Of a stretch of DNA of 23,703 nucleotides, positions 14,182 to 22,654 are shown piece by piece. Each line of letters opens with the position of its first letter. Position 1 is the first letter of the stretch. The position numbers and the translations under genes were made by a program. The notes under the pieces were generated by a model that saw nothing but the letters and a program-made list of their open reading frames with translations, made no database searches and was not told the origin of the DNA. Source of the DNA: a virus; the IMG/VR virus record IMGVR_UViG_3300010316_000051, positions 1 to 23,703 of that record. The stretch is one strand, 5' to 3'.

Positions 14182-14297
14182 TGCTAACCTCTAACACCAA
14201 AGCTTTTGTTAATGCTCAACAATATGGAAAAGCAAAAAAGAAAGTAGCTAATCCATTTAAACACCTTCAATCTAAACTTAAACCTAGGAGTAAATAA
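14181..14297 (+). CDS. Tiny basic protein (38 aa)
   Basis: Function unknown. It has 9 Lys and 1 Arg, no acidic residue, and reads MLTSNTKAFVNAQQYGKAKK with a basic remainder ending KPRSK. AGGAG at 14167-14171 with a 9-base spacer and the TAATG junction with the preceding gene support real translation. It is first of three such genes between tail tubular proteins A and B. Confidence 0.6.
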   Translation: MLTSNTKAFVNAQQYGKAKKKVANPFKHLQSKLKPRSK

Positions 14298-14298
14298 C

Positions 14299-14415
14299 AT
14301 GATGTATAAATCACCAGTTGCTAAAATGACAGCGAAAAAGAAACCTAAAAACAAAGATGCAAAAAGTGGTTATGGTAAACCTATGACTATGAAAAAGAAA
14401 GTGATGAAGAAGTAA
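14299..14415 (+). CDS. Tiny, extremely Lys-rich protein (38 aa)
   Basis: Function unknown. It contains 14 Lys in 38 residues against one Asp, and six Met. GGAG at 14287-14290 with an 8-base spacer supports the first of two consecutive ATG codons. The stop overlaps the next start as TAATG. Composition would suit electrostatic binding to DNA or an acidic protein surface; nothing more can be read. Confidence 0.6.
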   Translation: MMYKSPVAKMTAKKKPKNKDAKSGYGKPMTMKKKVMKK

Positions 14416-14552
14416 TGCCTTTAAAAAAAGGAAGTTCGAAGAAAGTTATCTCTTCTAACATTAGAACAGAAATAAAACATGGTAAGCCTCAGAAACAAGC
14501 TGTGGCTATTGCCTTATCTAAGGCAGGTAAAAGTAAAAAGAAAAAGGTATAA
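14415..14552 (+). CDS. Small basic protein, KGSSKK...[17 protein letters not shown] type (45 aa)
   Basis: A recurrent phage mini-protein with unknown function. It has 13 Lys and 1 Arg against one Glu. The [20 protein letters not shown] segment (15-34) is the recognisable core, a short helix behind a HGKPQKQA turn, followed by [11 protein letters not shown]. It starts at a TAATG overlap and ends two bases before the next gene. Confidence 0.68.
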   Translation: MPLKKGSSKKVISSNIRTEIKHGKPQKQAVAIALSKAGKSKKKKV

Positions 14553-14554
14553 GC

Positions 14555-14815
14555 ATGAGTGAATTTAAAACACCAGGCAATAAAACAATAGAAGCGTACA
14601 TAGAGCCCTCAACGGCTCATGTGCGTATTCGACTTAAAGAAGGTGGCAAACTTCCTGAGGAACTCTCAGGTGTTTATACTTCTATGGCTATAGCTGAGTT
14701 AGCTATTAATACTTATTTATTAACAAATAAAGAAGTTCAAACTGAAGTAGCAAAGAAAAAGGAAGTTAAAAAAGAGTTTATTAAAGACTTTGTTGCTGAA
14801 CATAAGGACGACTAA
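14555..14815 (+). CDS. Hypothetical protein (86 aa)
   Basis: Not recognised. A short beta-rich N-terminal part (KTIEAYIEPSTAHVRIRLKEG, residues 9-29) is followed by a helix (SMAIAELAINTYLLTN) and a charged C-terminal helix with KKKEVKKEF. No metal-binding, membrane or catalytic pattern is visible. Its stop overlaps the tail tubular protein B start as TAATG, so it is likely translated with it and may be a minor tail or assembly factor (inference). Confidence 0.65.
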   Translation: MSEFKTPGNKTIEAYIEPSTAHVRIRLKEGGKLPEELSGVYTSMAIAELAINTYLLTNKEVQTEVAKKKEVKKEFIKDFVAEHKDD

Positions 14816-17061
14816 TGGCAGCTAAAACTGAAAAGGTCTTTAACACTTTTGTCAAGGGATTGATAACTGAGGCAAGTCCTCTTACATTTCCTGAGAATGC
14901 TTCACTTGATGAAAAGAACTTTGTTCTTAATAGGGATGGTTCGCGTTCTAGACGTTTAGGTTTAGACTATGAAGACCTTTACGAAAAAGTATCTACAGGA
15001 TTTACTGCTGAACAGTTAGCTACAGGCAAACAATCTTTTCATAAATGGGAATCTCCAGGTGGCGATACAACAGTATCTATTGGTGTTGTTCGTATAATTA
15101 ATAAACTTTGGTTTGTTGACTTACTAACAACTAATCCAAGTGGAAATCTATTAAATAGTGGAAGTCCTATTACTATTACAGGATTAAGTACAAGTAATAT
15201 TGAAACTACTTCTATTAATAACAAGTTAATTATTGTCTCTTCAGATTTAGACTATCCAGTAGTTCTATCTTATACTCCTTCTACTGAAGCAGTAACTCAA
15301 ACAAATAAAATTATTTATGTTCGAGATATTTGGGGAGTAGAAGATGGTTTAGACAATGATATTAGACCTGCTACATTATCACAGGCTCATAAGTATAATC
15401 TTCGTAATCAGGGCTGGAATGAATCTATTGTTACAACAAGTGGAGCTGATGCAATTAATCAGACCTTTACTGACTTAGGTGTATATCCAAGTAACTCAGA
15501 TGTATGGACTTTAGGTAAAATAAGTAATCCTGCTAGTGCTAACTATGAAAAGTTTGACCCTGCTACAATGGAAAGAAACTCAACTTCTAAATTCCAAGTA
15601 GCTAGAGGTTCGTTTATAATTGATGCATTCAATCGTGGAGCAGACAGGGTAGGACTATCAGATGCTACTGGACTGCCTACAGACCAAGAGCAAGGTACGA
15701 TTACTACTCTAGCTTCCTATGCACAACGAGTCTTCTACTCAGGTGTATCTTCTAATGTAGTAAATGGTGATGCTTACTCTCCTAACTATTCAGGATATAT
15801 TTTCTTTACTCGAGTTATTCAATCAGATGATGACTTAGGAAAATGTTACCAAGAGGCTGACCCTACTGATGTAGCTATTAGTGACTTAATTGACTCAGAT
15901 GGTGGCTCTATTCAAATCCCTGAAGCAACTAAGATTGTTAAGATTGCAGCTTCTCAAGCGTCTCTTTTAGTATTCTGTGAGAATGGTGTATGGGAAGTTT
16001 ATGGAGATACTGGTGGATTTATTGCAACATCTTTTCAGACATCTAAGATTTCTACGAATGGTATTTTAAATCCGCAATCAGTAGTTAATGTGAATGGTAC
16101 CTTTATTTATTGGTCTAAAGCAGGTATTTATGTACTAACTCCTGAAGCAGCTAGTGGACGATTTAAAGCAGAGTCTATCTCTTTAACTTCTATTCAGTCA
16201 TTGTTTTTAGAGATTCCTGATTTAGCTAAGAATAATTGTAAAGGTTTTTATGATGAAAAAGAAAACCGAGTACGCTGGTTATATAATGACTCAGATACTT
16301 ATACTCAAGTCAATTATCTTAATAAATATAATAAAGAATTAGTTTTAGATTTAACACTGCAAGCTTGGTATGTAAATGAGATATCAGACTTAGCTTCAAA
16401 TTCTCCTTTTGTTGCAGACTACATAGAGGTTCCTGGATATGCTGTAAGCTCTATTGATACTGCTGTAGAGGTAGGAGGAGATGGAGTTATTGTTACTTCA
16501 ACTGACCAAGTAGTTATTACAGAACCATTACTAATTAATCGAAGTGCTTTATTTAGTTTCTTAACTATTAGTGGAACAAGTTTTACTATTGCTAAATATA
16601 AAAATACAGGCTTTGTAGATTGGTTTGAAGAGGATGATACTGGAGCAGACTATAGTAGCTATATTATAACAGGCTATGAACTCTTTGGTGATTTAATGAG
16701 AGAGAAACAAGTCCCTTATATATTCTTTTACTTTAAGAAAACTGAAGATGGCTATACTGACTCAGGCTCAGGACTAATTCTTAATAATCAATCATCTTGT
16801 AAAGTACAAGCTCAATGGAATTGGGCTAATAGTACTAATAGTGGTAAATGGGGACCTGAGTTTCAAGCTTATAGATTAAATAGATTCTATATGCCTTCAG
16901 GAGAATCTGACCCTTTTGATAATGGTGACTCTGTAATTGTTACAAAAAACAAAGTAAGAGGTTCAGGAAAGACTTTAAGTTTAAAGATTACCTCTGAAGC
17001 AGGAAAAGATATGAAACTATTAGGATGGGCACTTCCAGTTACAGCAGCCTCTATTGTATAA
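14815..17061 (+). CDS. Tail tubular protein B (T7 gp12-like nozzle) (748 aa)
   Basis: Forms the tail nozzle beneath the adaptor ring. The opening FNTFVKGLITEASPLTFPEN (9-28) followed by ASLDEKNFVLNRDGSRSRRLGLDYE is characteristic of nozzle proteins of T7-like and marine podoviruses. The body is beta-propeller-like, with motifs such as SLLVFCENGVWEVYGDTGG and YWSKAGIYVLTPEA about 400-455. Length is close to T7 gp12 (794 aa). The last region (KTLSLKITSEAGKDMKLLGWALP) is a typical closing beta unit of this family. Confidence 0.93.
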   Translation: MAAKTEKVFNTFVKGLITEASPLTFPENASLDEKNFVLNRDGSRSRRLGLDYEDLYEKVSTGFTAEQLATGKQSFHKWESPGGDTTVSIGVVRIINKLWFVDLLTTNPSGNLLNSGSPITITGLSTSNIETTSINNKLIIVSSDLDYPVVLSYTPSTEAVTQTNKIIYVRDIWGVEDGLDNDIRPATLSQAHKYNLRNQGWNESIVTTSGADAINQTFTDLGVYPSNSDVWTLGKISNPASANYEKFDPATMERNSTSKFQVARGSFIIDAFNRGADRVGLSDATGLPTDQEQGTITTLASYAQRVFYSGVSSNVVNGDAYSPNYSGYIFFTRVIQSDDDLGKCYQEADPTDVAISDLIDSDGGSIQIPEATKIVKIAASQASLLVFCENGVWEVYGDTGGFIATSFQTSKISTNGILNPQSVVNVNGTFIYWSKAGIYVLTPEAASGRFKAESISLTSIQSLFLEIPDLAKNNCKGFYDEKENRVRWLYNDSDTYTQVNYLNKYNKELVLDLTLQAWYVNEISDLASNSPFVADYIEVPGYAVSSIDTAVEVGGDGVIVTSTDQVVITEPLLINRSALFSFLTISGTSFTIAKYKNTGFVDWFEEDDTGADYSSYIITGYELFGDLMREKQVPYIFFYFKKTEDGYTDSGSGLILNNQSSCKVQAQWNWANSTNSGKWGPEFQAYRLNRFYMPSGESDPFDNGDSVIVTKNKVRGSGKTLSLKITSEAGKDMKLLGWALPVTAASIV

Positions 17062-17370
17062 ATGTCTGAAGTAGTAAGTCTTTATGAAGAAGAAGGAGCC
17101 TTTATCAGGCTTCGTTGGGATGAAGTACTAGGTGTTTGGGTAATGCATTTAGATTGCACAACATGGAGCAAGTCTGAGTTCAAACGATATATGAAAATAT
17201 TTAAGATGGTTCTTTCTGACTTGAAAGCCAAAGGAATTAACGAAGTCTATGGACTTTGTGAAGACATGAAAGCAGTTAAATTTAATAAAATGTTTGGTGC
17301 AACTGTTGTAAAACATATGTGTTTAATGGACGATGGAAGCTATCAAATTTTAATGAGAATGGAGACATAA
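17062..17370 (+). CDS. GNAT-like internal virion protein, T7 gp13 position (102 aa)
   Basis: Probably a small GNAT-fold protein. It has the strand pattern of that fold (GAFIRLRWDEVLGVWVMHLDC, residues 12-32) and a KFNKMFGATVVKHMCLMDDG segment near the end that resembles the last strands of acetyltransferases. The acetyl-CoA binding R/Q-x-x-G-x-G/A loop is absent, so activity is doubtful. It directly follows the nozzle gene, where T7 has gene 13. The start ATG follows the previous stop without a gap. Confidence 0.65.
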   Translation: MSEVVSLYEEEGAFIRLRWDEVLGVWVMHLDCTTWSKSEFKRYMKIFKMVLSDLKAKGINEVYGLCEDMKAVKFNKMFGATVVKHMCLMDDGSYQILMRMET

Positions 17371-17371
17371 C

Positions 17372-17926
17372 ATGGGTGGAGCAGTTAAAGCAGTTGCTAA
17401 AGTAGTAGGTAGTGCAGCAGGATTTTTTGGAGGTCCTTTAGGTACACTTGCCTCATTAGCTTTCCAAGGCTATAGCATGATGCAAGAAAGAAAGCAAGGC
17501 AAAAGGGCATCTAGAGCAGCTACTGCTCAAGCACAAATTCAACAAAAGCAAGAGGAAAGCCGAGTTCGATATTCACAAGTACAAGCACAACGTGAACGAA
17601 TTGCACAGCAACGTCAAGCTCGTATTCGTCAAGGACAACTTGTAGGACAAGCTGGTGCAGGTGGTATAGGAATGGCAGGAACTTCAGGATTTACAGGAGC
17701 TTCTAGTTCTATTGCTTCTCAACTAGGAACTAACATTGGAAACATTGGTGTAGCTCAAGGCTTTGCACAAGAGCAATCAGGTTATAATATTGCAGCAGCA
17801 CAACAAGCAACTACAGCAGGACAAGCTACAGCCTCTGCTGCAGGATGGAATCAAATGGCAACTCTAGCAAGTAATGTAAATCCAGGAAATTTTGGTAATA
17901 TCTTTGATATCGAAAAAAAAGCTTAA
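17372..17926 (+). CDS. Internal virion protein, T7 gp14-like (184 aa)
   Basis: Likely the outer-membrane part of the ejectosome. It has a Gly/Ala-rich hydrophobic N-terminus (AVAKVVGSAAGFFGGPLGTL, 7-26), then a Gln/Arg-rich helical stretch (36-88), a Gly/Ser/Ala-rich middle and an Ala/Gln helix to the end. This composition and order are those of gp14-type proteins, although sequence identity in this class is low. GGAG just upstream (17361-17364). It is followed 9 bases later by the giant internal protein, as in T7-like genomes. Confidence 0.78.
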   Translation: MGGAVKAVAKVVGSAAGFFGGPLGTLASLAFQGYSMMQERKQGKRASRAATAQAQIQQKQEESRVRYSQVQAQRERIAQQRQARIRQGQLVGQAGAGGIGMAGTSGFTGASSSIASQLGTNIGNIGVAQGFAQEQSGYNIAAAQQATTAGQATASAAGWNQMATLASNVNPGNFGNIFDIEKKA

Positions 17927-17935
17927 GGAGTATTA

Positions 17936-20900
17936 ATGTTTAAAGCAACAGACCAACTAGCTCCTCAACCAGCTCCTACCGAAGCATTAGTGCCTAGTAA
18001 AAAAGCTGTAGACAAAGCTTATTTTACAGCTAAATCCTATGAACCTGGAGAAATGGACTATATGTTTAATAAGGTTCATGATGACCTTGTTGAAACTGGC
18101 TATTCAGATGCTGTACAGAACGCAACAAATCAGTTTGTTGAAGAGCAGAACTCTGAGAATAAACTTATTATAGCAAACCTTATTGAAGATGAGACTGTAC
18201 CTAAGGTTCAAAAAATACAGTTGCTTCAACAATATAGAGAAGGCTTTGTAAGTACAGACTTACGAGATAAGTATGCTATACAAATAGCTTCTCGTGATAA
18301 TAGTACTACTCCAGTTGAACAAGAAGCACAAGAGCTCCGTGTAGATGACTTACAAGCAAACCTACAAACAGCCTCTCAGTCAAGGGACTTAAATGATGCC
18401 GATGATGCTTTAGAAGATATTGGTGGTGAGGTTATATCTTTAGCTAACTTTATTGTAGAGGGTATTGGCGGAGCTGCTGACTTTGGTGTTCGTATCTATG
18501 ATGCTCTTAAACAAAAGGTTACTAAGGGTGAAGTAGACTGGATAGAAAACAGTACTGCAAAAGAGCGTCTAGGAGAAGGGTTTTTCCTTAAAGGTGGTTT
18601 GAACTTAACTGGCTGGAACTTGCGTTGGATGGCTGATAAATTAGGTATTCGAGAAGACTTTGATGAGTCCTATCTTAATACAGGTGCAGGTTTTGTTGGT
18701 GAAAAGATTACTGGTCTAGCTGATATAGCTGTGGAAAAAGGTCTTTTTAAGAATCGAGAGCAAGCTATGTTCTCTTTAGAGGCTATTGCTACTTTAATTC
18801 CTGCTGGTTTTACAGCAAAGAGAGCTTTAAAATTTCGTCATACTCCAAATGGTGGAGCTGATATTAACATTAAGGCAAATCCAAAAGCTGCTGGAGATGA
18901 GTTAGCAGATGCTATTGCTGACCCTGACCCTAAAAAAGCAAATAGAATGAATACAAATCAAGAGACTATTGCTGCTGAAAATATTCTCCCTAATGATATC
19001 AATGATATTCCTGATGATGTAACTCCTGATATTAATACTCGTCTAGACAAGTTCTCAGGTGTTGAAGACATGACTATGCAAGAACGCTTAGTGTTTGAAA
19101 CAGCTATTGATGACTCTCTAGTTAAACGTGAAGCTAGGATTGCAGATAGGAATAGACGAATAGATGTAGCAGAAGCTTCAGGATTATCTGTAAATACAGC
19201 TAACTCACAAATTCAAATGCTAGGTAATTACTTAACAGGTCGCTTGACTTTTACTCAAACTCCTGATTATGCCTTTGCTTCTAAAGGTGCTGCTATTGAA
19301 GCTGCTAAACGATTAAAAACATTAGCTGACGAAATGGATGCAAAAGAGGTTGGCTTTGACTTGGCTCAAGGAATTGCAACTGAACGTAAAGCAATTAAAA
19401 ATAATGTAATTATTCGAGATGTAAAGTCTAAGCAAGAGTTTACTATTGATGAGCTTGAGAAAACTAAAGTAGGCAGACGTAACTTTGTAGTTGAATATCG
19501 TTTTAATAAACAGTATGACTTACTAGGAGATGATTTACTTGGCAAACGCTTAGATGACTCTGAGATTTCTGTTCTAGGTAGTGAGTTTGTTGGTAGAGCT
19601 TTAAATAGAAGCTTTGCAGGTGAACAGTTATTTGGTACAGGCTTTGCTGCGAAATGGTTTGAGAAGTCTCGTGCTTCTCTATCTCCTAAATCAGGACGTA
19701 TTGCTAGAGAGGTTCAACAAAACTTTAATAAAGTAGTTGACCAAAATAAAAAACTAAGTAAACCTTTAGCTCAAGTAATTAGTGAACAAGCTAAACAAGG
19801 TTTAGATTTACTAACAGAAACTCAACTGAATAGAATGTTTAGAGACCTTCCTCAAAAGGATATCAAGGCTCTAGATACTATGCAGAAAGCTTGGCGTGAT
19901 ACTCAAAACACTATCTATGAAATTACTAATGCAGGTGTAAAACAAAATCTTCTTAAAGAAGGTTACAAAAAAGGGTACTTTAATAAGAATGGTGTTTACG
20001 AAGGAGCTATTCGAGAGTTATCTCCTCAAGCTGCTAAAGAGCTAGACACTAAAGGTCTTAAAGTATATGACCCTGAGCTTGATGACTATGTATCAGTTAA
20101 ACGTAATAAGGCTCGTGAAGATAGTTTCTATACAGAGGATGGACGTAAGCTTGTTAAAATGGAAGGTAACTTACGAGGTAAACTTGTAAAAGATAATAAC
20201 AGCTCTGATTTTATGCTAGTTAAAGATTCTAATCTTGACGTACTACCTAATCAAGTAGTTACTAAGATGGGAGGTCACTATCATAAAGAGTATAAAAGCC
20301 GTTTCTTTGTAAGTGTTAAGCCTAAAGAAGGCAAGTTAATGCATAATGGTAAGCCTGTTACAGGTACTGCTATTAATGATTTCATTGTAACTAAAGGAAC
20401 TTCTTCTACTAAGCCAGGTGCTGAAATGTTAGCACAACAGATTCTAAAGGACTTAGGAGATGACTTTGAAATTGCAGAGATTCGAAATGCTTCTATTGAT
20501 AACTTAACAGACTATGTTTCAGAATATAGAATGGCAGAGGATGTTTATAAGAACAATGTTAGCCGAGTAGATATGCGAGTTCTACAAGGTGATGATGTAC
20601 TTATTGACCCTAGAGAAGCTTTAAGTCGTGCTACTAATCGAATTGTTAAGACTGGTGTATATAGTCAGTTTGACCAAGGGTTTCAAAAAGCTTTTGTGCG
20701 AGACTTTAAAGATGTTCTTCCTGAAGGAAAGTTTCCTGACGCTGTTACTAAGATATCAGATAGAGGGAATCGTGCTCTATCAGGTCAAGCTGCGGAAGCT
20801 AGAAGACTTTGGCAACGTCAAACACATTTCCAAGGTAATCAAGTATCAGGTTTAGATGTTAAGTTTTCAAATATTCTTCATAGTGTAGCAGATGTATTTG

Positions 20901-22651
20901 ATAAAATGGATACTAAGAAACTAGCTTTATTGACTAGAGACTTAGGTGATGTAGGTATTACAGGTGTAAACAATCAAGTAAAACGCTTTGCTTCACTCAT
21001 GTATATTACCTTCTCTAGTCCTCTCAGACATCATGTAATACAACCTATGATGTACTATGAGCAAATGGCTATCTTTCCTAAGACGTTTAAAAAGACTATA
21101 GCTAAGACTCCTATGCACGTTATGGCACTACTTCATACAGGTAATCCTGTTATGAAAGGTACGTTGGATAAGATGCTTAAAACTATGAATAAGGCTGACA
21201 GAGCTGAGTTTGAACTTGAGCTTGCAGCAATGAAACGTCAAGGAGTTCTTGATTCTATTGACCAAAACTTGGCTGTACAAGAGGCTTTAAAAGGTCCTGT
21301 AGGTAAGCTTGAAAAGACTGGTAGTGTTGCAGAAAAAGTAGGAGAAGGCTTTGAAGCAGTTAAAGGTGCTTTTAATAAGTATGGATTCTCTTCAGGTGAG
21401 TTGACCAACAGGGTAGGTTTATGGTTGCAGAATAAAGAACGCTGGAAAGCTGACCCTAAAAATGCAGGTAAAGACTGGTCAGAGATTCGTAATGCGGATG
21501 ATATTGGTTTTGAAGCTTGGAAACAATCAGGTGCTATGACCTCTTCAGGTGCATTAATTATGCAACGAATCCCTTTCTTTTCGTTCTTAACACAGTTCCA
21601 GTCTATTGGTATGAAGGGTTTTATGAATATCATACAAGACAATGCAACTAATCTAACTAAAGCTGATAGAGTAAAACTCACTGCAGCTCGGTTAGTTATG
21701 CATGGTCTAGAGTTTGGAGCTCCTTTAGCCTCAGGTAAGTATATCAACAACTACTTTAGAGAACATGAAGACCCTGAGGTACGCAAGGTAGCTTCTGAAT
21801 TAACTCGTGGAGTTGTAGATAGAGCTTTCAATGAAATGACAGAGATGATAACAGGTGAGCCTAGTGATATAACAGTATCACTTTCAGGTTCTCTTGGAGC
21901 TACGAATGCCTATGCTGATACATTAGAACAAATGTTGCAGATTGGTAAGTTCATGATTAATGACCCTGATGCTAGAAGTCCTAATATTCCTTCAGTTCAA
22001 GCTTTGGGTAGAACCTATGAAAAAGTACAAGCTGTTTATGATATGTTTACGATGCAGCCTGTAACTCCTAAACTTGTTATGGAATCTGTGGCAAGTCTTG
22101 CTTCTGTAACTTCTGTAGGTAATAACCTATTTAGAGGTATAGAGATGTATACAATGGAAGAGTTGACCTCAGCCAAAGGTAATAAGAAGGGTTCTAAATA
22201 TGATGTAGGACAGTTTGCTTGGCAAGCTCTAGGAGGCTTTAAATCTAGAGATGACTTTAACTCTCGAGTTATTAATGAGATTAAATATGATGTAGATAAG
22301 AAGGTTAAGATAGCTGCAGAAACTTATAATAGACGTATTAGTAATAATGCTAAGACTCCTGAAGAGGCTATGAAGTATATTCAGTTATCTGCTTCTATGC
22401 TAGTTCAAGAGGGTATTTATTCAAATACAGAGATGCAACAAGTGTTTAATATGATTATATCTGAACAGAAACGTAAGTTTACTTCTAATCAAATGGATAA
22501 CTTATTCTCATGGATTAAACAATCAGATAGTAAGTCTGCGGATATGAATAAACTTAAGTCATTATTAAGTGAGCATTCTGACCCAGTTGTAAGAGATGCA
22601 ATATCTTATGCAGATGGTAAATCACAAAAACAAATTTTTAAGGAAGAGTAA
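17936..22651 (+). CDS. Large internal virion protein, T7 gp16-like ejectosome component (1571 aa)
   Basis: Very large, mostly helical virion protein presumed to leave the capsid and span the cell envelope during DNA entry. Size and place match T7 gp16 (1318 aa). The C-terminal third shows the type of region found in these proteins: FASLMYITFSSPLRHHVIQP (from ~1020), SSGELTNRVGLWLQNKERW, then MQRIPFFSFLTQFQSIGMKG, an amphipathic/hydrophobic segment. I see no lytic transglycosylase E-S motif with its GLMQ/N-x-x-S context near the N-terminus, which T7 gp16 has. Hydrophobic patches also occur about 160-185 (EVISLANFIVEGIGGAADFG) and 280-292. AAGGAG (17925-17930) precedes the ATG. Confidence 0.85.
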   Translation: MFKATDQLAPQPAPTEALVPSKKAVDKAYFTAKSYEPGEMDYMFNKVHDDLVETGYSDAVQNATNQFVEEQNSENKLIIANLIEDETVPKVQKIQLLQQYREGFVSTDLRDKYAIQIASRDNSTTPVEQEAQELRVDDLQANLQTASQSRDLNDADDALEDIGGEVISLANFIVEGIGGAADFGVRIYDALKQKVTKGEVDWIENSTAKERLGEGFFLKGGLNLTGWNLRWMADKLGIREDFDESYLNTGAGFVGEKITGLADIAVEKGLFKNREQAMFSLEAIATLIPAGFTAKRALKFRHTPNGGADINIKANPKAAGDELADAIADPDPKKANRMNTNQETIAAENILPNDINDIPDDVTPDINTRLDKFSGVEDMTMQERLVFETAIDDSLVKREARIADRNRRIDVAEASGLSVNTANSQIQMLGNYLTGRLTFTQTPDYAFASKGAAIEAAKRLKTLADEMDAKEVGFDLAQGIATERKAIKNNVIIRDVKSKQEFTIDELEKTKVGRRNFVVEYRFNKQYDLLGDDLLGKRLDDSEISVLGSEFVGRALNRSFAGEQLFGTGFAAKWFEKSRASLSPKSGRIAREVQQNFNKVVDQNKKLSKPLAQVISEQAKQGLDLLTETQLNRMFRDLPQKDIKALDTMQKAWRDTQNTIYEITNAGVKQNLLKEGYKKGYFNKNGVYEGAIRELSPQAAKELDTKGLKVYDPELDDYVSVKRNKAREDSFYTEDGRKLVKMEGNLRGKLVKDNNSSDFMLVKDSNLDVLPNQVVTKMGGHYHKEYKSRFFVSVKPKEGKLMHNGKPVTGTAINDFIVTKGTSSTKPGAEMLAQQILKDLGDDFEIAEIRNASIDNLTDYVSEYRMAEDVYKNNVSRVDMRVLQGDDVLIDPREALSRATNRIVKTGVYSQFDQGFQKAFVRDFKDVLPEGKFPDAVTKISDRGNRALSGQAAEARRLWQRQTHFQGNQVSGLDVKFSNILHSVADVFDKMDTKKLALLTRDLGDVGITGVNNQVKRFASLMYITFSSPLRHHVIQPMMYYEQMAIFPKTFKKTIAKTPMHVMALLHTGNPVMKGTLDKMLKTMNKADRAEFELELAAMKRQGVLDSIDQNLAVQEALKGPVGKLEKTGSVAEKVGEGFEAVKGAFNKYGFSSGELTNRVGLWLQNKERWKADPKNAGKDWSEIRNADDIGFEAWKQSGAMTSSGALIMQRIPFFSFLTQFQSIGMKGFMNIIQDNATNLTKADRVKLTAARLVMHGLEFGAPLASGKYINNYFREHEDPEVRKVASELTRGVVDRAFNEMTEMITGEPSDITVSLSGSLGATNAYADTLEQMLQIGKFMINDPDARSPNIPSVQALGRTYEKVQAVYDMFTMQPVTPKLVMESVASLASVTSVGNNLFRGIEMYTMEELTSAKGNKKGSKYDVGQFAWQALGGFKSRDDFNSRVINEIKYDVDKKVKIAAETYNRRISNNAKTPEEAMKYIQLSASMLVQEGIYSNTEMQQVFNMIISEQKRKFTSNQMDNLFSWIKQSDSKSADMNKLKSLLSEHSDPVVRDAISYADGKSQKQIFKEE

Positions 22652-22654
22652 CTA

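Noticed and set aside
21238-21750. 170-codon minus-strand open frame
   Set aside because: It lies wholly within the gp16-like gene, whose plus frame is continuous; no start signals or recognisable protein.
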